NCBI GenBank assembly: GCA_021835265.1
Contig: JAKBQK010000024.1
Span: 1 to 11,956, forward strand
Origin: Thermoplasmata archaeon
GTDB taxonomy: Archaea > Thermoplasmatota > Thermoplasmata > Thermoplasmatales > Thermoplasmataceae
Reading direction: 5' to 3'
DNA: 11,956 bases
Shown here: positions 1 through 6,318 of the stretch, in pieces
Position numbering within the stretch: the stretch's first letter is position 1
Layout: each line of letters starts with the position of its first letter
Program-made: the position numbers and the translations under genes
Notes under the pieces: model-generated
The model's input: the letters and a program-made list of their open reading frames with translations, nothing else
Told to the model about the DNA's origin: nothing
The model's database searches: none

Positions 1-1463
1 GTTGAGCTATCAAGATTTGCAGATGGTTCATCCAGTAGATATAGATCAGCATCCTGTGCAAGAGTCATTGCGATTGAAAGTTTTTGCAGCTCCCCTCCAG
101 ATAGGCTACTCACCTCACTCTCCATTAGAGGATCTATACCAAGAGGTCTGAATAACTCATTTTTAACAAAATTATCACTCATTCTCTCCTTTAACGTTTT
201 GAACAGAAGGTCTTCGCATTTTCCTTCAAAATCCGTTGAAATATACTGTGGCTTATATGCGACCTTCAGCTTTGGCTCGTAGGACCCTGAATTAGGAGTC
301 ATCACACCTGCCAGTATCTTTACAAAGGTTGATTTACCCAGAGCATTCCTTCCTAAAATTCCAGTAACAGTTCCTATCTCCATCTTCCCAGGCATTACTT
401 TCAGTTTGAAATCTCCAAGATCAGCATCGATCTCACTCCAGTGAACTAGTTCCGGTGAAATGATCTTTCTGGTTGATGCTCTAGTTTCGAATACAATTTT
501 TTCCTTTCTTATTCTGATGTTTTCCTCCTTCATGTAACCATCAAGAAACTGGTTAATTGCCTTGTTTGGAGACTTCTGCTGTACAATAACTCCATATGCA
601 CCAGGAGAACCATATACAAGATGAATCTGATCACTTATCCAGTCAAGAATAGCGAGATCGTGCTCAACAACAAAAATAGTTTTCCCCCTTTCTGCAAGTT
701 TGGTCAGTATTGAAGCAACACGTATCCTTTCTGAAATGTCAAGATATGAAGAAACTTCATCGACAAGCAGTATGTCACCATCCTTTATGAGTGCCATTCC
801 AACTGCAAGTTTTTGTAATTCCCCTCCAGAAGCACTTTTTACGTCCTTATTCAGAGAATTTTCAAGGGAAAGCTCCGCTATTATATCATCTGCCATTCCA
901 AACTCATCGGCATTCTTGAGAATGCTTCCGATAGTTCCCTTAACAACCTTTGGAATCTGATCAACAAATTGGCTTTTTAGAACAACCTTTTTTGTTTTAT
1001 CGTATACATTCTGGAAATAATCACCAAGAATGCTGTTTGAGTATTTCTTCAACACTTTTTCTTTTGACCCACCATTATCATAGTCACCAAAATTTGGAAT
1101 AAGCACTCCGCTCAGTATATTCATGGTGGTGGTCTTTCCCATTCCATTTGGTCCAAGGATTGCGGTTATCCCCTTCGATGGAACTGGAATAGAATAAATT
1201 CTAAACGAATTCTCTCCATATTGATGCACAATATCCTTATTCAGCTCATCCGGAACCGTAATTATTTTTATTGCTCCAAAGGGACATCTATTAACACAGA
1301 TACCACAGCCAATACATAGATCTTCAGTTATGAGTGGATAAACGGTCTCCTCCGGGAATGTAATTGTTCCTATCCCGGACCTGACAGGAGGACAATAAGA
1401 TTGGCATTCGTGATTGCATTTTTTAGAATGGCATTTAGACTCATCTAAAACTGCTATATGCAT
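1..1463 (-). CDS. abce1: ABCE1/Rli1 ribosome-recycling ATPase (3' end outside window)
   Basis: ABCE1 is a soluble ATPase that splits ribosomes into subunits after termination, working with Pelota/aRF1. The visible 487 codons start with ATGCAT at 1463 and run off the window, so roughly the last 100 residues of an approximately 590-aa protein are missing. Domains in order: an N-terminal Fe-S domain with an irregular cysteine cluster (C11, C16, C20, C24 followed by Pro) and a classical CIGCGICVNRCP cluster; first nucleotide-binding domain with Walker A GPNGMGKTT (about residue 104), signature ASGGELQK (about 211) and Walker B LLVDEVSSYLD; hinge VYGSPGAYG; second nucleotide-binding domain with Walker A GRNALGKST (about 371), signature LSGGELQK and LLDEPSANLD. 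The Fe-S plus twin-ATPase order is diagnostic of the family. Slightly unusual are Val for Pro in the first D-loop and the non-standard second P-loop. It lies 12 nt downstream of the DUF6015-like gene and is probably cotranscribed with it. Confidence 0.97.
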   Translation of the reverse strand, partial: MHIAVLDESKCHSKKCNHECQSYCPPVRSGIGTITFPEETVYPLITEDLCIGCGICVNRCPFGAIKIITVPDELNKDIVHQYGENSFRIYSIPVPSKGITAILGPNGMGKTTTMNILSGVLIPNFGDYDNGGSKEKVLKKYSNSILGDYFQNVYDKTKKVVLKSQFVDQIPKVVKGTIGSILKNADEFGMADDIIAELSLENSLNKDVKSASGGELQKLAVGMALIKDGDILLVDEVSSYLDISERIRVASILTKLAERGKTIFVVEHDLAILDWISDQIHLVYGSPGAYGVIVQQKSPNKAINQFLDGYMKEENIRIRKEKIVFETRASTRKIISPELVHWSEIDADLGDFKLKVMPGKMEIGTVTGILGRNALGKSTFVKILAGVMTPNSGSYEPKLKVAYKPQYISTDFEGKCEDLLFKTLKERMSDNFVKNELFRPLGIDPLMESEVSSLSGGELQKLSIAMTLAQDADLYLLDEPSANLDSS

Positions 1464-1475
1464 TAAAAACCACTA

Positions 1476-1901
1476 TCAATTTACAGTCCAGTATTCGTCC
1501 GGTATTTCCTCGTAAACAGAAAATTGTTCTGAATTTCCAACATCATTCAAATCCAATTTCATGTTTGCGAGTTCAATTATTTTACTTACATTTAGGATCC
1601 AGTAATGAATTCTCCATTCCCTGCCATCAAACAGTGTGGTTTCCTCCCTCTCTGTCTGAAGAACTCCAATATCTTCCATTGTATAAAACGCATCCCTGTC
1701 TTCTGGTTCCAGCATGTTGTCAATAACTCTATCACTATACCCAAAAAAATTAATCAAATGCTCCGCCGCAGAAAAAGATTCCTCAAAACTCATCCTCCTG
1801 TTCTGAAGACTCAATCCTTTGCTAATGGCATTGGAAAGTTCACTAATATTGGTAAAATTTCGCTTCTTCTTTTCCTTATTATTAATAATATTATCAACCA
1901 T
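1476..1901 (-). CDS. DUF6015-like conserved archaeal protein
   Basis: I recognise this as resembling the uncharacterised DUF6015 family of Thermoplasmata; no biochemical function is known to me. The acidic, soluble core includes FFGYSDRVIDNMLEPEDRD, TEREETTLFDG and REWRIHYW, with no membrane segment or signal peptide. The charged helix followed by a compact mixed region could be a small winged-helix-like or adaptor fold, but that is a guess. I prefer the ATG at 1901 (141 aa). It has GGAG a few bases upstream and a strong TATA-like stretch about 25-32 nt upstream, while the family-like sequence begins only later. The frame stays open to an ATG at 2027 (183 aa), but the extra 42 residues are of poor quality and would span that TATA element. 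It precedes abce1 by 12 nt, so a translation-related role is possible by context only. Confidence 0.75.
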   Translation of the reverse strand: MVDNIINNKEKKKRNFTNISELSNAISKGLSLQNRRMSFEESFSAAEHLINFFGYSDRVIDNMLEPEDRDAFYTMEDIGVLQTEREETTLFDGREWRIHYWILNVSKIIELANMKLDLNDVGNSEQFSVYEEIPDEYWTVN

Positions 1902-1921
1902 GTAATCGCTCCATTGAATGT

Positions 1922-1938
1922 AGATATAAGATATACTA
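1922..1938 (-). promoter_or_regulatory. TATA-like promoter of the DUF6015-like/abce1 operon
   Basis: Read on the minus strand this is an uninterrupted A/T-alternating stretch (GTATATCTTATATC) centred about 25-32 nt upstream of the ATG at 1901. The spacing suits an archaeal TATA box giving a leaderless or very short-leader transcript. It is the main reason for preferring the shorter start. Confidence 0.45.
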
Positions 1939-2077
1939 AATCTACTAATAACCTTATTGTTACAAACTTGAATTAATTTTTCAAAGATAATTTCATCATT
2001 TATTATGTGGAACTTTCTTTGAGTCATTCCCGTTTTTTGTTATTGTGAAGTTGGAATTGCCATAAAGGTAATATTCA

Positions 2078-2096
2078 AATCCTAACGTTCAGGATT
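2078..2096. repeat. Inverted repeat, 6-bp arms
   Basis: AATCCT and AGGATT form perfect 6-bp arms around a 7-nt centre (AACGTTC). It could be an operator or a small hairpin. It lies about 180 nt upstream of the preferred DUF6015-like start and about 260 nt upstream of the gene at 2355. Short arms like these can occur by chance in A/T-rich DNA. Confidence 0.3.
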
Positions 2097-2169
2097 ATGT
2101 TTGCAATTCAAGATTCTCTGTTAGAAGATAACTGGAATTAATTCATTCACTTCTATGGTACGAATCATT

Positions 2170-2188
2170 TAATCATCACATATGATTA
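2170..2188. repeat. Inverted repeat, 7-bp arms
   Basis: TAATCAT and ATGATTA are perfect 7-bp arms separated by CACAT, giving a 19-bp dyad of the size bound by dimeric helix-turn-helix regulators. It lies in the divergent intergenic region, distant from both preferred starts. A regulatory role is inference. Confidence 0.3.
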
Positions 2189-2322
2189 TAAGAGCAGAAG
2201 GTACAAATTTAGCAGTATGTAATTCAGCCTACTTTGCCTCTAATTACGATGCAATTTCTGGTAGAAAAATTTTGAAACGAACAAAGAATGTCTGAATTGA
2301 ATAAAATACTAGTATCATCTTA

Positions 2323-2332
2323 AGATTTAAAG
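2323..2332 (+). promoter_or_regulatory. TATA-like element for the dihydropteroate synthase gene
   Basis: AGATTTAAAG is centred about 27 nt upstream of the ATG at 2355, which is the distance expected for a leaderless archaeal transcript. No Shine-Dalgarno sequence lies between it and the start. Confidence 0.45.
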
Positions 2333-2354
2333 CCAGGATTGTATACTTATCATA

Positions 2355-3383
2355 ATGGAGGATCAGGATATTGTTTTTTTCTATAAGAATGAGAAAAACA
2401 AAGATAATGAGAGTAATCCATGTTTTACATGTTATTCCAGGAAAATTCCTGAGGGACTAAATTTCACCAAAGTAAAAATCGAAGAAGATATATATTTCCG
2501 GTTTCAAAAGTGCATGAGCAAATCTATGACGGAAGAAATCCTTAAACGAAATGGACTTGTAAATTTAAGTCACTTCATGTCTGAAGGGATGTTCAGAACT
2601 CAAACAGTCTCTGTTCCGGATATTATGGCCATCCTTAACTTCACTCCCGATTCTTTTTTTACTGGCTCAAGGGTAATAAATAACAGCCAGATTGAGCGAG
2701 CCAGAGGTTCCGGATGTCAGTTTCTGGATATTGGGGCAGAAAGTACAAGGCCAGGGTCATTGGAGGTCCACAGTAATGAGGAAATTGAAAGACTGAAAAG
2801 TGCCTTTGAAATGCTAAAAGATACCAGCAATCAAAAAATTTCACTTGATTCACGGCACTATGAAACAGTCAGCACTTTTATAGACAGAATAGATGTTATA
2901 AACGATATCTCTGGAATGAAAGACATAAAGCTTCCAGAACTGGCTTTAAAGGAAAAAAAATCTTATGTTTTGATGCACATCAGGGGAAATCCAACCAACA
3001 TGAACAAAATGGCAACCTATACTGATTTAAGGGGAGAAATGGCAAAGTTTTATTTCGAAAAACTGAGACAACTTAGCGAAATGGGTTTAGAACCGGAAAG
3101 AATAATCATAGACCCAGGTATTGGGTTTTCCAAAACTGGCGAACAAAATCTGGAAATCATAAAGAATCCAGAATCTTTTAACTTTGGATTCAGGCGTCTT
3201 TTTGGTCATTCCAGAAAATCGTTCCTCAGTATCTATTCAAAAAACAAAGCAGAGGATAGACTGCCAGAAACAATCGCAGTTTCAATCTATCTGGCAGGAA
3301 AGGGAGTAGAGATTCTTAGAGTTCACGATCCGGTAGAAAATATCAATGCACTAAGGTACTTTCAGCTGTTTCTAACTCCTTAA
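2355..3383 (+). CDS. folP: Dihydropteroate synthase homologue with N-terminal extension
   Basis: Dihydropteroate synthase joins a pterin pyrophosphate to p-aminobenzoate in folate-type cofactor synthesis; the exact archaeal substrate is uncertain. From about residue 88 the protein follows the family's TIM-barrel motif order: LNFTPDSF (94-101), DIGAESTRPGS (125-135), SLDS (D165, in place of the usual IDT), VINDISG (181-187), MHIRG (207-211), DPGIGFSKT (253-261), GHSRKSF (284-290) and RVHD (322-325). The expected pterin-, pyrophosphate- and pABA-pocket residues (N95, R132, N183, D253, K288, R322, H324) are all present, so it looks active. At 342 aa it is longer than the usual 260-290, because of about 87 N-terminal residues that I do not recognise; they contain a C-x2-C (C23, C26). 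The ATG at 2355 fits its TATA element. The 3' end overlaps the convergent Fur-family gene by 41 nt. No other pterin or pABA gene is adjacent. Confidence 0.88.
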   Translation: MEDQDIVFFYKNEKNKDNESNPCFTCYSRKIPEGLNFTKVKIEEDIYFRFQKCMSKSMTEEILKRNGLVNLSHFMSEGMFRTQTVSVPDIMAILNFTPDSFFTGSRVINNSQIERARGSGCQFLDIGAESTRPGSLEVHSNEEIERLKSAFEMLKDTSNQKISLDSRHYETVSTFIDRIDVINDISGMKDIKLPELALKEKKSYVLMHIRGNPTNMNKMATYTDLRGEMAKFYFEKLRQLSEMGLEPERIIIDPGIGFSKTGEQNLEIIKNPESFNFGFRRLFGHSRKSFLSIYSKNKAEDRLPETIAVSIYLAGKGVEILRVHDPVENINALRYFQLFLTP

Positions 3384-3777
3384 GGCAATTTCTGCAGATT
3401 CCTCTTACGGTAACACTTGTTGAAATTATCTTTCCATCTACATTCTTTTCAATCTCGCTGAAATCACTTTCAACTTCATAATCGTAGATGTTTTTGCATC
3501 TTTCACAAATAAAGTTGATATGTGGATCAACCTTCCCCTCATAAATCGCTTTCCCGTTAGTCTCAAAACTATTTATTAAACCCTTTTCCACGAACATTTT
3601 TAATATATTATACACGGTTGCTGGCGGTATATTTGGATTTTCAACTGTAACATATTTATGAATGTCTTCAGCGCTGAAATGCTTGCCAGGATTCTCTCTG
3701 ATATACTGTAATATTTTAGATCTCTGTGGTGTAACCTTTAACCCATTTTTTTTGATTTCATCCTCTAAACTGATCAA
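3343..3777 (-). CDS. Fur/PerR-family metal-dependent transcriptional regulator
   Basis: This 144-aa protein is full length for the Fur family: a winged-helix DNA-binding domain (about 1-80, with LKVTPQRSKIL, HFSAEDIHKYV and PPATVYNILKMFVEKGLI) followed by a short dimerisation and metal-binding domain. Two C-x2-C pairs (C91/C94 and C128/C131) should hold the structural zinc. The regulatory metal site looks like H33, H86 and nearby acids, but the second His of the usual HxH before the first CxxC is Asn (HIN, 86-88). Whether it senses iron, manganese, zinc or peroxide cannot be told. The start must be a TTG codon: an in-frame TGA lies nine bases upstream and the next start-like codon is inside the winged helix. 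A TATA-like element about 23 nt upstream supports it. The gene diverges from hisS across 75 nt, and its last 41 nt lie within the convergent folP end. Confidence 0.93.
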   Translation of the reverse strand: MISLEDEIKKNGLKVTPQRSKILQYIRENPGKHFSAEDIHKYVTVENPNIPPATVYNILKMFVEKGLINSFETNGKAIYEGKVDPHINFICERCKNIYDYEVESDFSEIEKNVDGKIISTSVTVRGICRNCLKELETAESTLVH

Positions 3778-3794
3778 ATCGCATCAAACTAAAC

Positions 3795-3804
3795 ATTTAA
3801 AAGC
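3795..3804 (-). promoter_or_regulatory. TATA-like element for the Fur-family gene
   Basis: On the minus strand this reads CTTTTAAATG, centred about 23 nt upstream of the TTG start at 3777. The short distance implies a leaderless message beginning with UUG. Confidence 0.35.
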
Positions 3805-3813
3805 AGTATTTAT

Positions 3814-3829
3814 GTCTAATTATTATAAA
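3814..3829 (+). promoter_or_regulatory. hisS TATA element overlapping a PerR-box-like sequence
   Basis: TTATTATAAA within this stretch sits about 28 nt upstream of the hisS ATG and serves as a plausible TATA box. The 15 bases at 3814-3828 also match the bacterial PerR consensus TTATAATNATTATAA at 12 of its 14 defined positions. Because the site lies between a Fur-family gene and hisS, control by that regulator is possible. The resemblance is weakened by the A/T richness of the promoter itself. Confidence 0.35.
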
Positions 3830-3852
3830 CCATCTTTTGTTATCTGATAGGA

Positions 3853-5130
3853 ATGTCAAAGATCGAGAGACTGAGAGGATTCAAAGATTATTACCCAGAA
3901 GATATGCAGAAAAGAGAGGAGATATTCTCAATCATGCGGAATGCTGCCAAAAGTTTCGGCTTTCTGCCCATTGACTATCCCTCATTGGAGATGCTTGAAA
4001 TTTACAGGATAAAGTCTGGAGACGAACTGGTGGGACAAACATATAACTTTAAAGACAAATCTAACAGGGAAATCACATTAATACCAGAGGCAACACCTTC
4101 CACAATGAGAATGCTTGTTTCTAGAAAGGATCTTGTAAAACCTATCAAATGGTACAATATACCAAAATTGTGGAGATATGAAGAGCCACAGTCGGGAAGA
4201 AACAGGGAACATTATCAGTTTAACGCAGATTACTTTGGGGAGACGGGAATAGAAATAGACGCAGAACTCATTGCACTTGCATGTGAGACACTGAATAGAA
4301 TGGGCTTGAAAGGTATGTACGTTGTGAGAGTTAATCACCGAAAACTTATGGAAAAAATACTTTCAAAACTTGGGTGTGTAAACATTCAATCCTCAATATC
4401 CACCATTGATCATTTTAGAAAAGAATCAATAGAAACAATTGGAAATAAACTTCGAGATGATGGAGTAGTAGATGATAATCTCAATAGATTGCTCAATTTT
4501 CTTTCAAAATCCTATCCTGTGTCAGAAATTCAAAACTCAATAAAAGACCTCGGGCTCGACCTGTTAGAAGATGAGGACTTCCTCAGGATGATCTCAACAG
4601 TGGAGTTCCTATTTAAAAACGGTTATGAAGATATAGTATATGATCCTTCCACAGTTAGGGGGTTGTCGTATTACACCGGAATTGTATTTGAAGGGTTTGA
4701 TGTTGATGGAAAATTCAGATCAATTTTCGGTGGTGGAAGGTACGATAACTTATCTCAGCTATTTGAGGGGCAAGAAATTCCTGCAGTAGGATTTGGAATG
4801 GGAGATGCTGTACTTGAAAACCTGCTAAAAGAGAAGAATTTATGGAAGGTTGATAATGGGCATTCTTCATATTTCCTGGTCGGTATGGGAAGAGAGGGAA
4901 AAAATAAAGCAGCAAACCTACTTTACAAATTGAGGAGGAATGGTAAGACCGCAGTAATGGAAAATTCAGAAAGGAATATTTCAAACTCACTTAAGCATGC
5001 TTCATCAATGAATTTTACTCATGCAATTATTATAGGGGAAAAGGAATTGGCTGAAAGATCATTAACCATCAAAAACCTCATAAACGGAGAACAAAAGAAA
5101 ATAGGTGAAAATGAATTGGATGAATTGTAA
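3853..5130 (+). CDS. hisS: Histidyl-tRNA synthetase
   Basis: Class II synthetase that charges tRNA-His. The 425-aa length is normal. Visible elements are the N-terminal RGFKDYYPEDM, LIPEATPSTMRML (residues 76-88), motif 2 RYEEPQSGRNREHYQFNAD (108-126), the family-specific histidine-binding segment TVRGLSYYTG (267-276, with R269), GGGRYDNL (293-300), and motif 3 region GFGMGDAVL (313-321). The usual class II motif 3 arginine is absent, which I believe is typical of archaeal HisRS. The C-terminal anticodon-binding domain occupies about 338-425. The ATG at 3853 fits a TATA-like element about 28 nt upstream. It diverges from the Fur-family gene and converges on the unrecognised gene at 5139, leaving only 8 nt between their stop codons. 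Confidence 0.97.
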   Translation: MSKIERLRGFKDYYPEDMQKREEIFSIMRNAAKSFGFLPIDYPSLEMLEIYRIKSGDELVGQTYNFKDKSNREITLIPEATPSTMRMLVSRKDLVKPIKWYNIPKLWRYEEPQSGRNREHYQFNADYFGETGIEIDAELIALACETLNRMGLKGMYVVRVNHRKLMEKILSKLGCVNIQSSISTIDHFRKESIETIGNKLRDDGVVDDNLNRLLNFLSKSYPVSEIQNSIKDLGLDLLEDEDFLRMISTVEFLFKNGYEDIVYDPSTVRGLSYYTGIVFEGFDVDGKFRSIFGGGRYDNLSQLFEGQEIPAVGFGMGDAVLENLLKEKNLWKVDNGHSSYFLVGMGREGKNKAANLLYKLRRNGKTAVMENSERNISNSLKHASSMNFTHAIIIGEKELAERSLTIKNLINGEQKKIGENELDEL

Positions 5131-5138
5131 CTGGCAAT

Positions 5139-5573
5139 TCAATCCATTATTATGTCATAGAAAAGTATAAAGAAAAAAGTGGATATGTTACCAAGTTCTA
5201 TCATTATGCTTTTTTTCTCTTCTTCAGAGAGATTATTCATAATAGAATATGCTAGGTTTCGGTCTTCATCTAAATCTCTTTCAAATCTCTTTATGACCTT
5301 CCTCACAGTTTCCTTATCTGGAACCATAACACTTTCCTTTCTTTGAAGTGAACAAAAATAATAGTATTTAGCTATGTAGGGATCATCAAATGGTAAACTC
5401 TGTCCATCAATGACTAGGTTGGTTAATTCATCCTTCCTGTACATGAAGAGCTCTGTGCCAGTTATTATCTTTACCTCAATGGAATCAGCTGGTTCGTGTA
5501 TATAGTCTTCTGGAAAATTTCTTTCCTTAACATTTTTAACAATTTCAGAAATATATTTGCTTTTAAATGACAC
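5139..5573 (-). CDS. Uncharacterised 144-aa protein
   Basis: I do not recognise a family. The protein is soluble-looking and highly charged, with no signal peptide or CxxC. An N-terminal helical segment (SEIVKNVKERNF) leads into a probable beta-rich part (about 30-60, SIEVKIITGTELFMYR). The C-terminal half is predicted helical: DKETVRKVIKRFERDLDEDRN, NNLSEEEKKSIMIELG, then a hydrophobic FFFILFYDIIMD tail that could pack into a core or a dimer. The start is a GTG at 5573; an in-frame TGA lies about 39 nt further upstream and no ATG intervenes. A TATA-like palindrome sits about 28 nt upstream. Codon use matches its neighbours and the frame is intact, so I think it is real. It is convergent with hisS and divergent from the operon at 5746. 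Confidence 0.65.
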   Translation of the reverse strand: MSFKSKYISEIVKNVKERNFPEDYIHEPADSIEVKIITGTELFMYRKDELTNLVIDGQSLPFDDPYIAKYYYFCSLQRKESVMVPDKETVRKVIKRFERDLDEDRNLAYSIMNNLSEEEKKSIMIELGNISTFFFILFYDIIMD

Positions 5574-5593
5574 TCTTCTGTAATATTTAGGTA

Positions 5594-5610
5594 AGATAAA
5601 TTTTTTATCT
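5594..5610 (-). promoter_or_regulatory. Palindromic promoter element upstream of the 144-aa protein gene
   Basis: AGATAAA, TTT, TTTATCT is a perfect 7-bp inverted repeat. On the minus strand it contains AAATTTATCT, centred about 28 nt upstream of the GTG at 5573, so it may serve as the TATA region and also as an operator. Symmetry and position are seen; a bound regulator is inference. Confidence 0.35.
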
Positions 5611-5707
5611 CAAGTTTAAAAGTTAAGGCATTAGAATTAACGAATATAATCAATTTACTATCAAATTTTGACAAACCTTAATATAAATAGCTTTTAAAAC
5701 TAAAAAA

Positions 5708-5717
5708 TTTTATAAGT
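5708..5717 (+). promoter_or_regulatory. TATA-like element for the Lrp-domain/membrane protein/guaAB operon
   Basis: TTTTATAAGT is centred about 33 nt upstream of the ATG at 5746. A second A/T-rich candidate (TAATATAAATAGC) lies at about 5680-5692. A short leader is implied whichever one is used. Confidence 0.35.
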
Positions 5718-5745
5718 TAAGAAAAATTAGGGTAATAGTGAATCT

Positions 5746-5979
5746 ATGTCGGTAGCATTTGTACTTGTGAGTACGGTACCCGGAAAAGAGCATGAGGTTT
5801 ACAACAAAATATCAAAGATTAATTATGTTGTAGAAGTCCATCCACTTTTTGGGGAATATGATCTGATAGTCAAAATTGACGCACTCGATTACAGTGAATT
5901 AGGAAAGATTGTTGTGGAGCAGATAAGGAAAATAGAAGGGGTTATAGATACAAAAACCCTTACGGGACTAAAGTTGTGA
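5746..5979 (+). CDS. Stand-alone Lrp/AsnC effector-binding (RAM) domain protein
   Basis: The 77 residues correspond to the alpha-beta sandwich effector domain of Lrp/AsnC regulators: a first strand AFVLVSTVPGKE, a helix, VVEVHPLFGEYDLIVKIDA with the characteristic G-x-x-D-L/Y turn, then a helix and a closing strand VIDTKTLTGL. There is no DNA-binding helix-turn-helix, and the protein starts directly at the domain. Family members of this type form dimers or octamers and bind amino acids or other small ligands. They act alone or by pairing with full-length Lrp proteins. It is the first gene of an operon: the membrane protein gene follows after 5 nt and guaAB after a further 4. The ligand cannot be read from the sequence. 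Confidence 0.88.
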   Translation: MSVAFVLVSTVPGKEHEVYNKISKINYVVEVHPLFGEYDLIVKIDALDYSELGKIVVEQIRKIEGVIDTKTLTGLKL

Positions 5980-5984
5980 TATAA

Positions 5985-6314
5985 ATGTCTGCAGTGGCAA
6001 AAACTTTACCATGGTATCCCAGTTGGAATCTTGACATTTTTTTCCTTACGATAATAGGGATTATAGCATTGGCACTTTTAATTTTTGGAATACTAACTGC
6101 CTATTTTGGAAAGGGAAAGGCGAGAGCAGCTGGAGGAGGAATGATAGCAGGAGCCGTTGTTATAGGTTTCTTAACTTATTATCTATCAGACTTTACATTC
6201 CACGTGAGTCTAGTTGATGATATAATTCTGGGTGCAGTATTTTATTTAGTTGCAGCCATAATAGGTGTAGTTATAGGATTACTTATATTCCTAGCTGCAA
6301 TCATGAAAACCTGA
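5985..6314 (+). CDS. Small three-helix integral membrane protein
   Basis: I recognise no family. The 109-aa product has three hydrophobic segments: about 18-40 ([19 protein letters not shown]), 50-67 ([18 protein letters not shown]) and 79-106 ([20 protein letters not shown] onward). A basic loop, [10 protein letters not shown], lies between the first two, and a short polar stretch, [12 protein letters not shown], between the second and third. By the positive-inside rule the 42-50 loop is probably cytoplasmic, putting the N-terminus outside. There is no enzymatic motif. It begins 5 nt after the Lrp-domain gene and ends 4 nt before guaAB, so it is cotranscribed. A link to the Lrp-domain protein is only suggested by this position. 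Confidence 0.8.
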   Translation: MSAVAKTLPWYPSWNLDIFFLTIIGIIALALLIFGILTAYFGKGKARAAGGGMIAGAVVIGFLTYYLSDFTFHVSLVDDIILGAVFYLVAAIIGVVIGLLIFLAAIMKT

Positions 6315-6318
6315 TTTC

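Larger units (their letters stand above)
2028..2354. other. 327-nt divergent intergenic region
   Basis: This gap separates the minus-strand DUF6015-like/abce1 operon from the plus-strand dihydropteroate synthase gene. I see no tRNA cloverleaf, no riboswitch I recognise and no convincing protein gene. It holds two inverted repeats (2078-2096 and 2170-2188), a 37-codon open frame of doubtful reality (2182-2295), and at its right end the TATA-like element for the gene at 2355. The region is larger than the other promoters here need, so it may hold a regulatory site or a small RNA. Confidence 0.6.

Noticed and set aside
700..960. Plus-strand open frame of 86 codons opposite abce1
   Set aside because: It is antisense to conserved ABCE1 ATPase motifs and its serine-rich product reflects the opposite-strand codons.
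1605..1976. Plus-strand open frame of 123 codons opposite the DUF6015-like gene
   Set aside because: The minus strand carries the recognisable protein sequence and promoter; the plus-strand product looks like no family and has no plausible start context.
2182..2295. Small 37-codon frame in the divergent spacer as a gene
   Set aside because: It has no Shine-Dalgarno sequence or well-placed TATA element and no recognisable product, so I do not list it as a gene; it is mentioned only as something to check.
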